Shown in pieces: positions 37,525 through 46,730 of a stretch of DNA of 64,000 bases (position 1 is the first letter of the stretch; every line of letters begins with the position of its first letter). The DNA is taken from positions 2,418,001 through 2,482,000 of the forward strand of contig NZ_CP063989.1 in the NCBI RefSeq assembly GCF_014595995.2. The letters are read 5' to 3'. This DNA is from Actinomyces respiraculi. Lineage in GTDB: Bacteria > Actinomycetota > Actinomycetes > Actinomycetales > Actinomycetaceae. Position numbers and translations under genes: made by a program. Below the pieces are notes generated by a model. It worked only from the letters and a program-made list of their open reading frames with translations, did no database searches and was not told the DNA's origin.

Positions 37525-39188
37525 CTCAGACCGACCAGCCCCGCACCTCCACATCCGCCACGCAGCCCACCTTCCTGGGCATGCCCGGGACGAGCACGTC
37601 CCAGACCCCGGAGGTCCACACCGGCGGTTGGCGCACCACCGTCAACATCCCCGAGGACGCCCTGCGCTGGGGCCCCACCTTCCGTGAGGGCGCCCAGAAG
37701 ACCCTCGCCAACACCCAGATGCGCCGCAACCTCGGCCACGCCACCCGCACCATCCGCAACAAGCGGCAAATGCGCGTGGACGAGATGCCGGACTGGGAGG
37801 ACCTGCGCAACGCCGCCGAGGCCGTCAAGTTCGAGGTCGCCTCCCGCCTGCCCGAGCTGCTCGAGCAGTTCGAGGCCAATGTCACCGCCCACGGCGGCAT
37901 CGTCCACTGGGCGCGCGACGCCGCCGAGGCCAACAAGATCATCACCCAGATCCTGCGCTCCAAGGGCTGCGACGACGTCGTCAAGGTCAAGTCCATGGCC
38001 ACCCAGGAGACGAACCTCAACGAGCACCTGAAGTCCGAGGGCATCACCGCCCACGAGACGGACCTGGCCGAGATGATCGTCCAGCTCGCCGACGACATGC
38101 CCTCGCACATCGTCGTGCCCGCCATCCACCGCAACCGCTCCGAGGTGCGCGGCATCTTCCTCGACCGCATGGACGACGCTCCCGAGGACCTGTCCGACAC
38201 GCCCGAGGAGCTGGCCGGGGCCGCCCGCGCCCACCTGCGCAAGAAGTTCCTGCACGCCCCCGTCGCCATCTCCGGCACCAACATGGGCATCGCAGAGACC
38301 GGCACCGTCTCGATCTTCGAGTCCGAGGGCAACGGCCGCATGTGCCTGACCCTGCCGGACACGCTCATCACCCTCATGGGCATCGAGAAGCTCGTCCCCC
38401 GCTACCAGGACGCCGAGATCTTCACCCAGCTCCTGCCGCGCTCCGCCACCGGCGAGCGCATGAACCCCTACACCTCCATGTGGACCGGCGTCACCCCCGG
38501 TGACGGCCCGCAGGAGTTCCACCTCATCCTCATGGACAACGGGCGCACCAAGGTCCTGTCGGATGCCATCGGACGCCAGGCCCTGGCCTGCATCCGCTGC
38601 GGCTCCTGCATGAACATCTGCCCCGTCTACCAGCACACCTCCGGCCACGCCTACGGCTCGGTCTACCCCGGGCCCATCGGTGCGATCCTCACCCCGCAGC
38701 TGACCCAGGGACTTGCCGACGACGATCCTGTCCACACCCTGCCCTTCGCCTCCTCCCTGTGCGGGGCCTGCGGCGAGGTGTGCCCCGTCAAGATCGACAT
38801 CCCGACGATCCTCATCCACCTGCGCGCCCGCTCCGTGGAGCTCAAGCGCCGCACGGTACCCGACATCTGGGACCTGGCGATGGGCGTCACCAGCCCGGCG
38901 ATGAGCAACAGCAAGCTCTGGAACCTCGTCGACCAGGGCGCCAAGGCCACCCGCCTGCTCGGCGGGAAGAAGGGTCGCATCGGCCACATGCCGCTGCCCG
39001 TCATCGAGGGCTGGACCGGCTCGCGCGACGTGCCCGTCACGCCCAAGGAGTCCTTCCGCGAGTGGTGGAAGCGCACTCACCCGGGCTCGGACGCCTACGC
39101 GCCGCGAACGGACGCCCCCGTCATGGGCATCCCGCTCGCCGGCCCGAAGGGCATGACCACCCGCACCAACGACGATGAGGAGGCCTGA
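37521..39188 (+). CDS. lutB: L-lactate oxidation iron-sulfur protein LutB/LldF
   Basis: 555 residues. An N-terminal LUD domain (SGTNMGIAETGTVSIFESEG) is followed by two 4Fe-4S motifs, CIRCGSCMNICPVY and CGACGEVCPVKID, and a C-terminal DUF3390-like helix region. It is the electron-transfer core of the lactate dehydrogenase complex. About 45 residues of N-terminal extension precede the usual start. ATG 37521 overlaps the lutA stop (ATGA). Confidence 0.95.
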   Translation: MTQTDQPRTSTSATQPTFLGMPGTSTSQTPEVHTGGWRTTVNIPEDALRWGPTFREGAQKTLANTQMRRNLGHATRTIRNKRQMRVDEMPDWEDLRNAAEAVKFEVASRLPELLEQFEANVTAHGGIVHWARDAAEANKIITQILRSKGCDDVVKVKSMATQETNLNEHLKSEGITAHETDLAEMIVQLADDMPSHIVVPAIHRNRSEVRGIFLDRMDDAPEDLSDTPEELAGAARAHLRKKFLHAPVAISGTNMGIAETGTVSIFESEGNGRMCLTLPDTLITLMGIEKLVPRYQDAEIFTQLLPRSATGERMNPYTSMWTGVTPGDGPQEFHLILMDNGRTKVLSDAIGRQALACIRCGSCMNICPVYQHTSGHAYGSVYPGPIGAILTPQLTQGLADDDPVHTLPFASSLCGACGEVCPVKIDIPTILIHLRARSVELKRRTVPDIWDLAMGVTSPAMSNSKLWNLVDQGAKATRLLGGKKGRIGHMPLPVIEGWTGSRDVPVTPKESFREWWKRTHPGSDAYAPRTDAPVMGIPLAGPKGMTTRTNDDEEA

Positions 39189-39190
39189 GC

Positions 39191-39850
39191 ATGGACGCCA
39201 AGACCGCCATCCTCGCCCGCGCCCGCGACGCCATCTCCCGCTCGCAGCAGGGGCGTCCGGTGCGCGATATTCCGCGCGACTACATCCGCCAGGGCACGCA
39301 CGCCCCGGGCTCGGAGCCGGTCGTCGAGGACATGATCGACAAGCTCGAGGACTACTCGGCGAAGGTCGTCCGGGCGAGCGAGGACGCCAAGGTCGCCGAC
39401 GCGATCGACGCCTTCCTCACCGACCAGGGGGCCAGGAGCGTCGTCGTGCCCGCCGGCCTGCCCGAGGGGTACAAGGAGGCCGCCGCCCGCGGCGGGCGCA
39501 CCGTGCGCGAGGACTCACGCGAGGATCCGATCCCCACGCTCGAGCTCAACGAGATCGACGCCGTCGTCACCTGCTCGCGGGTCTCCATCTCCCTGTCCGG
39601 CACGATCTGCCTCGACGGCGAGCCGGACCAGGGGCGTCGCGCCATCACGCTGGTGCCCGACACGCACGTCGTCGTCATCGAGCGCGAGATGATCATGCCG
39701 ACGGTCCCCCAGGCCGTGGACGTGCTGGGACAGCACCCGACCCGCCCGACGACGTGGATCGCCGGCGGCTCGGCCACCAGCGACATCGAGCTCGTGCGCG
39801 TCAACGGTGTGCACGGCCCGCGCAACCTGCGCGTTGTCATCGCGCATTGA
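39191..39850 (+). CDS. lutC: L-lactate oxidation protein LutC/LldG
   Basis: 219-residue LUD-domain protein, third subunit of the lactate complex. VTCSRVSISLSGTICLDG and PTTWIAGGSATSDIELVRVNGVHGP are the family end signatures. It starts 2 nt after the lutB stop, with GAGGAGG as ribosome-binding site overlapping the lutB end. Confidence 0.94.
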   Translation: MDAKTAILARARDAISRSQQGRPVRDIPRDYIRQGTHAPGSEPVVEDMIDKLEDYSAKVVRASEDAKVADAIDAFLTDQGARSVVVPAGLPEGYKEAAARGGRTVREDSREDPIPTLELNEIDAVVTCSRVSISLSGTICLDGEPDQGRRAITLVPDTHVVVIEREMIMPTVPQAVDVLGQHPTRPTTWIAGGSATSDIELVRVNGVHGPRNLRVVIAH

Positions 39851-39890
39851 CGCACGACCGAGACCGGCCCGAACGGGTCGCCCCACAAGC

Positions 39891-39935
39891 CGCCGGGGCG
39901 GTGGAGAGCATGACTCCCACCGCCCCGGCGTTTGT
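39891..39935 (+). terminator. Terminator of the lactate operon
   Basis: CGCCGGGGCGGTGG (39891-39904) and CCACCGCCCCGGCG (39917-39930) make a perfect 14-bp stem followed by TTTGT, 40 bp after lutC. Confidence 0.85.
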
Positions 39936-40102
39936 GTGTGCCGCCCGCGGCAGGACGCCGGAGCGGGGGGGGCCGGCCGCGGGCTCCTGCGCGGACGTGT
40001 CCGACCTCGTCGAGCCACCGCATCCCGACCGCACGAGGGCACCGGTGAGGACCACCGCGCCCCGGCGCGCGGAAGTCGGGTGCTCTCGTAGGCTGGGGCT
40101 CC

Positions 40103-40729
40103 GTGAGCCCCCGCGTCATCCTCCTCACCGGCCCGTCCGGCTCCGGCAAGACCTCCCTGCTGCGCCGCGTCGGCGCCAGGCGCCTCAACCTCGACCACTT
40201 CTACCGCGACGGCGTTGAGCCGGGCATGCCCCTGCTCGACGGCACGCTCTCGGGAGCCGACGGCGTGGGCGCCGCCAAGGCCACGAGCCTCATCGACTGG
40301 GACCACCCGGCCTCCTGGGACGCCGAGCGCGCGATGACGGCCATCCGGGAGCTGTGCACCAGCGGACGCACCCGGGTGCCCGTCTACTCCCTGCCCGACA
40401 ACGCGACCGTCGGCCACGAGGAGCTCGACATCGGTCAGGCCAGGGTCTTCGTCGCCGAGGGGATCTTCGCCGCCGAGTTCATCGAACGCTGCCGGGCCGA
40501 GGGGCTGCTGGCCGACGCGCTCGTCCTGTGCCGCCCGCGGGTGCAGACCTGGTGGTTCCGTCTGCGCCGCGACCTGGCCGAGCACCGCAAGCCGCTGCCG
40601 GTGCTGCTCACACGGGGCCTGCGGCTGGCGCACCTGGAGGGTAGGACGATCGCCCACTGGGTGCATCAGGGCTGCCGGCCGGTCTCACGCCGCGAGTGCG
40701 AGGCCACCATCACCCGGGCCCTCACCTGA
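40103..40729 (+). CDS. Uridine kinase-like P-loop ATPase
   Basis: 208 residues with Walker A GPSGSGKTS (about 10-18) and the nucleoside-kinase-like LNLDHFYRDGVEPGMP, IDWDHPASWD and VFVAEGIFAAEFI. A role as a uridine/cytidine kinase or phosphoribulokinase-like enzyme fits, but the substrate is not certain. GTG 40103 follows TAGGCT (40089-40094) by eight nucleotides with no Shine-Dalgarno, a probable leaderless start. Confidence 0.8.
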   Translation: MSPRVILLTGPSGSGKTSLLRRVGARRLNLDHFYRDGVEPGMPLLDGTLSGADGVGAAKATSLIDWDHPASWDAERAMTAIRELCTSGRTRVPVYSLPDNATVGHEELDIGQARVFVAEGIFAAEFIERCRAEGLLADALVLCRPRVQTWWFRLRRDLAEHRKPLPVLLTRGLRLAHLEGRTIAHWVHQGCRPVSRRECEATITRALT

Positions 40730-40936
40730 CGGAGAGCACCGCACGCCCTGTCCGCCGTCGACCTGAAGGGCGCGCACCCTCACCGGACGGGGAGCGGTGT
40801 CCTCCGCCCAGTCCTCAGGACGCGGCTAGGGTGAGGCCACCGGTAACGGCCGCGCAGAGACCGCAGCGAGCAGGACCCGCCTCCGGCTCACCGGCTCCAC
40901 GCGACCCGTCCCGCGCGGCGAGAAGAAGAGACCACG

Positions 40937-41341
40937 ATGACAAACGACGACAGGACCCCCATCGCCCCCGTCCCCGAGCTCCCACCCGTCACCCGCGAGC
41001 CGCCCGCCGTGGCCCTCACAGCCTCCAGCACCCGCGCGCAGTCCTTCGCCGTCGTGAGGTTCCGGCAAGGCTACCGGGTGCAGGACGTTGACAGACTCAT
41101 GAACGAGGCCGCCACAACCCTCGCCGCGTGGGAGGCAGCCGGTGCCGGCGCAGCCACGACGGCAGGCGCGGTCACAGCAGCAGGCTCCGCCGTGCCCGCG
41201 GGCGTGTCCCTTCAGAGCAGGCAGGTGAGCGACGTGCTCTTCCCGACGACGATGTTCCGGCCGGGCTATGACCAGGAGGAGGTCGACGAGTTCCTCGACG
41301 AGGTCGCCCGCACCCTGCGCACCTGGGAGAACTGGGCGTAG
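40937..41341 (+). CDS. Small protein with two DivIVA-like motifs
   Basis: 134 residues. Two copies of the short DivIVA-domain motif are seen, FRQGYRVQDVDRLMNEAATTL and FRPGYDQEEVDEFLDEVARTL, joined by an Ala/Gly/Thr linker. In known proteins the motif marks N-terminal regions of cell-division and polar proteins; here there is no long coiled coil, so it may be a small adaptor. TAGGGT at 40827 would give a leader near 100 nt. Confidence 0.75.
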   Translation: MTNDDRTPIAPVPELPPVTREPPAVALTASSTRAQSFAVVRFRQGYRVQDVDRLMNEAATTLAAWEAAGAGAATTAGAVTAAGSAVPAGVSLQSRQVSDVLFPTTMFRPGYDQEEVDEFLDEVARTLRTWENWA

Positions 41342-41393
41342 GACCCGGCGTGGGGCCCGACGCGCTCCGACGCCGTCGGCCTGCGGACATCGA

Positions 41394-41424
41394 GACGTCC
41401 CTGGGACGCGAGGCCAGGGACGTC
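41394..41424. terminator. Hairpin between convergent genes, DivIVA-like and lysS
   Basis: GACGTCCCTGG (41394-41404) and CCAGGGACGTC (41414-41424) form a perfect 11-bp stem with a 9-nt loop, placed to end transcription from both sides. Confidence 0.7.
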
Positions 41425-41479
41425 AGGCGCCGTCGGCGACGCCTCCGACGTGGGCCTGCGCGTCCTGTGAGCGCGCCGG

Positions 41480-43144
41480 TCAGGAGCGCTTGACCAGGGG
41501 GAAGGTGATCGTCTCGCGGATGCCCTGGCCGGTGAGGGCCATGAGGAGGCGGTCGATGCCCATGCCCATGCCGCCGCAGGGCGGGAAGCCCTGCTCCATC
41601 GCGACAAGGAAGTCCTCGTCCACGACCATGGCCTCCGGGTCCCCGTTGGCGGCGGCCAGGGACTGGGCGACGAAGCGCTCACGCTGAACCACCGGGTCCG
41701 CCAGCTCGGAGTAGGCGGTGCCCAGCTCGAAGCCGCGCACGTACAGGTCCCACTTCTCGGTCAGGCCCGGCTTGGAACGGTGGTAGCGGGTCAGCGGGGA
41801 GGTGTCCTCCGGGAAGTCGTAGACGAAGGTCGGCGCCCACAGCCGGTCGCCGACGGTGACCTCGAAGATGTCCTCGACGATCTTGCCGGGCGAGGCGTAG
41901 TCGTCGACGTCGAGCTCGAGCCGCTCGGCGATCCGTACGAGCGCCTCGCGCGGGGTCTCGACGGTGATCTCCTCGCCGACGGCCTCGGAGACGCTCGTGT
42001 ACAGGTCGATCGTGTCCCACTCGCCCGACAGGTCGTACTCGGTGCCGTCGGCCAGGGTGACGACCTCCTCACCCTCGGCCAGGCCGAAGGCGTCACGCGC
42101 CGCCTGCTGGACGAGGTTGCGGGCCAGCTCCGCCATGCCGTTGTAGTCGGAGTAGGCCTCATAGGCCTCCAGGGCGGCGAACTCCGGGGAGTGGGAGGAG
42201 TCGGCGCCCTCGTTGCGGAAGTTGCGGTTGATCTCGAAGACCCGGTCCACGCCGCCCACAACGGCCCGCTTGAGGTAGATCTCGGTGGCGATGCGCAGGT
42301 AGAGGTCCATGTCGTACGCGTTCATGTGCGTGACGAAGGGGCGCGCGGCCGCGCCACCGTGGATGACCTGGAGCATCGGGGTCTCGAGCTCGATGTAGTC
42401 ACGGCGGTGGAAGTTCTCACGCAGGGAGCGCACGACGGCGGCGCGGGTGCGCACCATGTCGCGGGCGGCCGGGCGGGTGAGGAGGTCGAGCTCGCGCCGG
42501 CGCACCCGGTTGTCCTCGGAGAGGGTCACGGACTCGCCGGCCTCGTTGGTCCACGTCTTGGGCAAGGGGCGCAGGGCCTTGGAGGCGATGCGCCAGGCGG
42601 GGGTGGCGACGGACTCGTCGCCGAGCTCGGGCAGGGCCTCGGGGGCGGCGCCCTCGACGAGTACGGTCTCGGCGAAGACGCTCAGCTCGCCGCGGCGCGA
42701 GGCGCCGACGTGACCGTGGACGAAGAGGTGGTCGCCCAGGTCGACGTCGGACTTGAAGGAGGCCAGGCTCGTGTGACCGTGGCCGGGCAGGTTCTTGGCT
42801 GAGATCATCGCCTGGAGGGTGGCGCCGGCACCGTCCTGCAGGGTGACGAAGCACAGCTTGCCGGTGTTGCGCAGGAAGACGACGCGCCCGGCGACGCCGA
42901 CGACGTCCTCGGTCTCCGCGCCGGCCTCAAGCCCCTCGTGGCGCTGGCGCACGGCAGCGATGGTGGAGGTGACGGGCAGCTGGACCGGGTAGGGCTCCCA
43001 GCCCTCAGCGCGCAGGCGCTCGCGCTTGGCCGCACGGACCTCGAACTGCTCGCCCGGCCCCGGGTCGGCCTTGGGCTGGTTCCTGGTCTGCTCCGCGACG
43101 TCGGTCGTGTCGGCGGGGATGGGGTTCTGCTGCGCGTCGCTCAC
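41480..43144 (-). CDS. lysS: Lysyl-tRNA synthetase, class II
   Basis: 554 residues. An OB-fold anticodon domain ([20 protein letters not shown]) precedes a class II core: motif 1 in [15 protein letters not shown], motif 2 [20 protein letters not shown], motif 3 [16 protein letters not shown]. The N-terminus has about 30 extra residues. GTG 43144 lies 7 nt after TAGACT (43152-43157, minus strand) without a Shine-Dalgarno, so the mRNA is likely leaderless. Confidence 0.96.
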   Translation of the reverse strand: MSDAQQNPIPADTTDVAEQTRNQPKADPGPGEQFEVRAAKRERLRAEGWEPYPVQLPVTSTIAAVRQRHEGLEAGAETEDVVGVAGRVVFLRNTGKLCFVTLQDGAGATLQAMISAKNLPGHGHTSLASFKSDVDLGDHLFVHGHVGASRRGELSVFAETVLVEGAAPEALPELGDESVATPAWRIASKALRPLPKTWTNEAGESVTLSEDNRVRRRELDLLTRPAARDMVRTRAAVVRSLRENFHRRDYIELETPMLQVIHGGAAARPFVTHMNAYDMDLYLRIATEIYLKRAVVGGVDRVFEINRNFRNEGADSSHSPEFAALEAYEAYSDYNGMAELARNLVQQAARDAFGLAEGEEVVTLADGTEYDLSGEWDTIDLYTSVSEAVGEEITVETPREALVRIAERLELDVDDYASPGKIVEDIFEVTVGDRLWAPTFVYDFPEDTSPLTRYHRSKPGLTEKWDLYVRGFELGTAYSELADPVVQRERFVAQSLAAANGDPEAMVVDEDFLVAMEQGFPPCGGMGMGIDRLLMALTGQGIRETITFPLVKRS

Positions 43145-43151
43145 GCGCGCG

Positions 43152-43157
43152 AGTCTA
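43152..43157 (-). promoter_or_regulatory. Leaderless -10 box of lysS
   Basis: TAGACT on the minus strand, seven nucleotides before the GTG start of lysS; no ribosome-binding site lies between. Confidence 0.55.
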
Positions 43158-43224
43158 GCGGGCGTCAGAGAAGCCGATGCCCGAGGGCCGTAGGCCCCCG
43201 CCCCTCGAACCGGAGCGCCGATCT

Positions 43225-43464
43225 GCGCACCTACATCGCCATCCCGGCCAACCGCGGATCGCGGCCGAGCGGCGACGAAGGTGCTGCCGGAGCCCGCTCA
43301 TCATCCCGGCCAACCGCGGGCTGCCGAGCAGCCCCGTCCAGAAGGGCCTGGGCGTCGGGGTCGTAGCAGGCCAACCGCGGGCTGCCGAGTAGCCCGACTC
43401 GGCCGACCACGGGCGTCGTCATCCGCCGCAAGACGGACCTCTCCCAAGATCGCCCTACTCGGCC
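43225..43464 (+). pseudogene. Degenerate fragment of a DUF559-protein gene
   Basis: Pieces of the gene at 44000-44959 can be read here in shifted frames: IAIPANRG and IIPANRGLPSS match HIVIPANRGLRSS, and RPTTGVVIRRKTDLS matches RPTTDVVIHRKAILT. The IPANRG codons are present three times, with the word GGCCAACCGCGG at 43246, 43308 and 43369 (period 61-62 bp). The middle and C-terminal parts are missing, and family 1 element D follows directly, as element E follows the intact copy. This suggests duplication of gene plus element and decay of one copy. Confidence 0.65.
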
Positions 43465-43641
43465 TTGCACGCTCACGTCGACCGACCCTTCCAAACAACC
43501 GCGGAATCATGCGGAAAACCGAGGAGGCCGTTGTGTAGCCGAATGCTCCCATGTGCGTGAGGGATGGCGACGCACATGGGAGCTCACGCCACCACCCCAA
43601 ACCCCAGTGCCATCGTTAACAACTGTCACATGAGCGTGCGA
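43465..43641 (-). repeat. Palindromic intergenic element family 1, copy D (177 bp)
   Basis: Reverse orientation relative to A-C. Ends TTGCACGCTCA (43465-43475) and TGAGCGTGCGA (43631-43641), one base off in the right arm but still able to pair as a wobble. The central stem GCTCCCATGTGCGT/ACGCACATGGGAGC is 14 bp with G-C where copy A has A-T. It contains CCGCGGAATCATGCGG. Nearly identical to copy E. Confidence 0.85.
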
Positions 43642-43999
43642 GCCCCGCCGCGCGGGGCGGACACCACCCACACGCTCGTCGCCCGTCGGCAGCGGTCCCG
43701 CCGCACGAGGCAGGACCGCTGCCGTGGGGATAGCGCATTGCCATCATGTTGGAGCGGTCCGGCCGCACGAGGCAGGCCCGCTGCCGTGAACTCCTCGGTT
43801 GCCCTCCAGGCGGAGCAGTCCCGCCGCACGAGGCAGGCCCCGGTCCTCGACACCGGGAGACGTACACACTCGGGCGCGTCGTCGTCACGCTTCTCCCCCG
43901 GTCCCCGGCACCGGGAGGACCTGTCCATCATCGCCGACGTGCACAGGTCGCCACGCGTGGGCGAGCACCTGCCACGCCTGTGGATAACTCGGGGTCGTC
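43642..43999 (+). repeat. Three imperfect repeats of 61-62 bp period in intergenic DNA
   Basis: The word AGCGGTCCCGCCGCACGAGG and variants start at 43691, 43753 and 43814. The first copy carries complementary arms CAGCGGTCC/GGACCGCTG. Repeat copies differ at several positions and the intervening 24-34 bp are unrelated. Further along, CGACACCGGGAGA (43848) and CGGCACCGGGAGG (43907) form another pair. No gene is supported before 44000. Confidence 0.55.
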
Positions 44000-44959
44000 G
44001 TGACCTCCACGAGGATGCTGGTACTCATGGACCCCGAGATCACCTCCCTGACCGCCCGCATCGAGGCGCTGCACGGAGCCGCGCACGTGGACGAGGTCGC
44101 TCGCGGGCCCCGTGACCAGGCTCTGCTGCAGGCAGCCGTCGCTGTCGGCACTCTCCAGCAGCACGCGCCAGGCTTCGTGTCCGTCCCGGGGACCGACCCT
44201 CACGTGCTGCGTGCCCGGCACTTTCGCGCCCACCTCACCTGTGTCACAGCGGCGCGAGCGCTGGGGTACCCCACCTGGAGCACCGATCAACGCACCCACA
44301 TTGTCATCCCGGCCAACCGTGGGCTGCGGTCTAGCCCGAATCGGCCAACCACGGACGTCGTCATCCACCGTAAGGCGATCCTCACCCCTATGACCGTTGA
44401 CGACCAGCCTCTGGTCCGCCCGGCGGAGGTGGTGGCCTGCGCTCTCACCTGCCTGGACGAGCTGGACGCGGTCACCATCGCTGACGCCGCGCTCAACCGT
44501 GGAGACACCACCAAGGAGGAGGTCGCCGACCTGTTGACAGGACGGTACTCAGTCACGCCGCGACAACGCCTCACCAAAGCGGAACCGGGCTGCCGCTCTC
44601 CTCTGGAGACCCGGGCTCGGCTCGCTCTGCGGTCGATGGGGTTGCATGTCGAGGTGGCGCCGGTCATCGAGAATGTTGGTGAGGCGGACCTGCTGGTGGA
44701 GGGCTGGTTGATCGTGGAGTGCGATGGGTTCGAGTTCCACTCCTCGTGCGGGCAGTTCGAGAAGGACCGGCACCGGGACCAGCAGGCGCTGGCAGACGGA
44801 TACGTGCCGGTCAGGCTCTCGGCGGCGGACGTCGCCGAGGGCGAGAGGGCCATCCAGCGCACGGTGTGCCGTGCCCTGTTCGGCCTTGCACGCTCACGTC
44901 GACTGGCCCTTCCAAACAACCGCGGAATCATGCGGAAAATCGAGGAGGCTGTTGTGTAG
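44000..44959 (+). CDS. DUF559-type endonuclease-fold protein
   Basis: 319 residues. The C-terminal third has the Vsr-like nuclease-fold pattern of DUF559: SPLETRARLALRSMGL, EADLLVEGWLIVECDGFEFH, then KDRHRDQQALADGYVPVRLS, with Glu, Asp-type metal ligands and Lys. The N-terminal part resembles the winged-helix/AbiEi-like leader of such proteins. The last 25 or so residues (GLARSRRLALPNNRG...) are encoded inside repeat element E, so the native end has been replaced. GTG 44000 is a tentative start; an ATG 15 bp downstream is possible. DNA-cleaving function is inferred from family only. Confidence 0.7.
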   Translation: MTSTRMLVLMDPEITSLTARIEALHGAAHVDEVARGPRDQALLQAAVAVGTLQQHAPGFVSVPGTDPHVLRARHFRAHLTCVTAARALGYPTWSTDQRTHIVIPANRGLRSSPNRPTTDVVIHRKAILTPMTVDDQPLVRPAEVVACALTCLDELDAVTIADAALNRGDTTKEEVADLLTGRYSVTPRQRLTKAEPGCRSPLETRARLALRSMGLHVEVAPVIENVGEADLLVEGWLIVECDGFEFHSSCGQFEKDRHRDQQALADGYVPVRLSAADVAEGERAIQRTVCRALFGLARSRRLALPNNRGIMRKIEEAVV

Positions 44960-45062
44960 CCGAATGCTCCCATGTGCGTGAGGGATGGCGACGCACATGG
45001 GAGCTCGCACCACCACCCCAAACCCCAGTGCCATCGTTAACAACTGTCACATGAGCGTGCAA
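44886..45062 (-). repeat. Palindromic intergenic element family 1, copy E (177 bp)
   Basis: Perfect 11-bp ends TTGCACGCTCA (44886-44896) and TGAGCGTGCAA (45052-45062), reverse orientation, almost identical to copy D. Its first 74 bases are read as the 3-prime end of the DUF559 gene. Sequence similarity with D continues a few tens of bases outside the ends, so D and E share a duplicated context. Confidence 0.85.
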
Positions 45063-45169
45063 GCCCCCAGCGCGAAGGGCACACGGCCGTCAGCGGCTCC
45101 ATGACGTCGAGCTCCCGGCCCGCCGCCGGGTGCATGGCGCAGAAGACGGCAGCGCGCAGGCCCTCCGGT

Positions 45170-45634
45170 TCAACCGCGCAGGTCGGAGAAGCCGATGCCC
45201 GAGGGCCGCAGGCCTCGCATGCGGGCGACGTCGGCGCCGACCCCGCCGGCGGGCAACTGCCCCGGGTCCGTCGACAGGTCGACGACACGGTTGCGCTCGT
45301 CGACGAAGACGACATGCGGGATGTAGGTGCGGGCCTCGTCGTCACTCATCTGGGAGTAGGCGATGAGAATAACAATGTCGCCGGGGCTCACGAGGTGGGC
45401 GGCGGCCCCGTTGATGCAGATCTGGCCGCTGCCGCGCTCGCCGGGGATGACGTAGGTCGACAGGCGGTTGCCGTTGGTGCAGTCCGCGATGTCGACGCGC
45501 TCACCCGGCAGAAGGTCGGCGGCGTCGAGCAGGTCCGCGTCCACGGTGATCGAGCCGACGTAGTCGAGGTCGGCCTGGGTCACGGTGGCGCGGTGGATCT
45601 TGGACGTCATCATCGTCCGCGTGCGGGTGCTCAT
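45170..45634 (-). CDS. panD: Aspartate 1-decarboxylase
   Basis: 154-residue pyruvoyl enzyme making beta-alanine for pantothenate. The self-cleavage Gly-Ser is in [18 protein letters not shown], and [38 protein letters not shown] and GDIVILIAY are canonical. The C-terminal 25 residues are an extension. ATG 45634 lies 8 nt after TAGCCT (45643-45648, minus strand) and has no good Shine-Dalgarno; starts at 45613 and 45610 are alternatives. panC lies 141 bp upstream on the same strand. Confidence 0.93.
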   Translation of the reverse strand: MSTRTRTMMTSKIHRATVTQADLDYVGSITVDADLLDAADLLPGERVDIADCTNGNRLSTYVIPGERGSGQICINGAAAHLVSPGDIVILIAYSQMSDDEARTYIPHVVFVDERNRVVDLSTDPGQLPAGGVGADVARMRGLRPSGIGFSDLRG

Positions 45635-45775
45635 CGCACCCCAGGCTATGCGCCCGAGCGTCCGTGTTGAAGCCGGGGTGACCGACTCGACAAGTGGCCG
45701 CCAGCCGCGGCGTGGCCCCCACCCGGAGCCCGGCCCGCGAGACCGCCCGAGGTCGTCGGATCGGCCGCCCGGCAC

Positions 45776-46726
45776 TCAGCCCAAGGTCAGGAGAGTGTTG
45801 TCGATGAGGCGGGTGGTGCCAAGCCGGGCGGCGACCGCCAGCAGGACCTCGCCCCGGGTCGCAACGGCCGCCTCTCCCCCGGCCGGCGCGAGCCCCAGCC
45901 CGGCCCCAGCCCTCTCCGTGAAGGACAACGGGTCAACGACGGCGACGTAGTCCACCTCGACGCCGGGGGCTGCCGCCAACACCTCAAGGGCCGCGGCGCG
46001 CACGCCCGCGGCGTCGGCCCCCGCAGCGGCGGCCTCACGGCCAGCTCCGAGGGCACGGGACAGGGCAAGGGCCTGCTGGCGCTGTTCGGCACTGAGGTAG
46101 ACGTTGCGCGAGCTCATGGCGAGCCCGTCCGGCTCCCGGCGGATGTCAACGGGGACGATCTCAACGGGCACGGCGAGGTCACGCACCATGGCCGAGACGA
46201 CGGCCAGTTGCTGGGCGTCCTTGCGCCCAAACAGAGCCCAGCGCGGCTGGGTCAGGTGCATGAGGGTGAGCACCACCTGCAGGACACCCGCGAAGTGGGT
46301 GGGGCGGGTGCGGCCCTCCAGGACGGTGGCCGCGGGCCCCGGGTCAAGGCGGACGGAGGGCTCGCCGTCGGGATACATGACCTCGGGGGTGGGGGCGAAG
46401 ACGACGAGGCGGCCGACCGCCGGGGTCCCGTCCTCGCGAGCGAGGGTGGCGGAGATGCCGACGACATCGGCCTCGAGGCTGCGCGGATAGGTGTCGAGAT
46501 CCTCCCCGGCGGCGAACTGGAGGGGGTTGACGAAGATCGTGACGACGACGGTGCCGTCGGGCCCGACGCGGCGTGCGGCCTCGGCGACGAGGTCGAAGTG
46601 CCCCTGGTGCAGGGCGCCCATCGTCATGACGACCGCGCGAGGGGCTGCGTCACAGGCGAGGGCGGCGGCCAGCTCCTCCCGGGTACGGGCGAGCACGGGG
46701 GCGGCGTAGTGGGAAGCGTGGGTCAT
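45776..46726 (-). CDS. panC: Pantothenate synthetase
   Basis: 316-residue nucleotidyltransferase that joins pantoate and beta-alanine. MGALHQGHFDLV holds the HxGH ATP-binding motif, FVNPLQFAAGEDLDTYPR and FGRKDAQQLAVV bind substrates, and LAMSSRNVYLS replaces KMSKS. It starts 4 nt after the DUF2520 gene stop. TAGCCT (46733-46738, minus strand) lies 6 nt before ATG 46726, inside the end of the upstream gene, so an internal leaderless promoter is possible besides read-through. Confidence 0.95.
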   Translation of the reverse strand: MTHASHYAAPVLARTREELAAALACDAAPRAVVMTMGALHQGHFDLVAEAARRVGPDGTVVVTIFVNPLQFAAGEDLDTYPRSLEADVVGISATLAREDGTPAVGRLVVFAPTPEVMYPDGEPSVRLDPGPAATVLEGRTRPTHFAGVLQVVLTLMHLTQPRWALFGRKDAQQLAVVSAMVRDLAVPVEIVPVDIRREPDGLAMSSRNVYLSAEQRQQALALSRALGAGREAAAAGADAAGVRAAALEVLAAAPGVEVDYVAVVDPLSFTERAGAGLGLAPAGGEAAVATRGEVLLAVAARLGTTRLIDNTLLTLG

Positions 46727-46730
46727 GTGC

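Noticed and set aside
43691..43841. Possible CRISPR array of three repeats
   Set aside because: Repeat copies differ from one another at several positions, unlike real arrays, no leader or cas genes are adjacent, and only three units exist.
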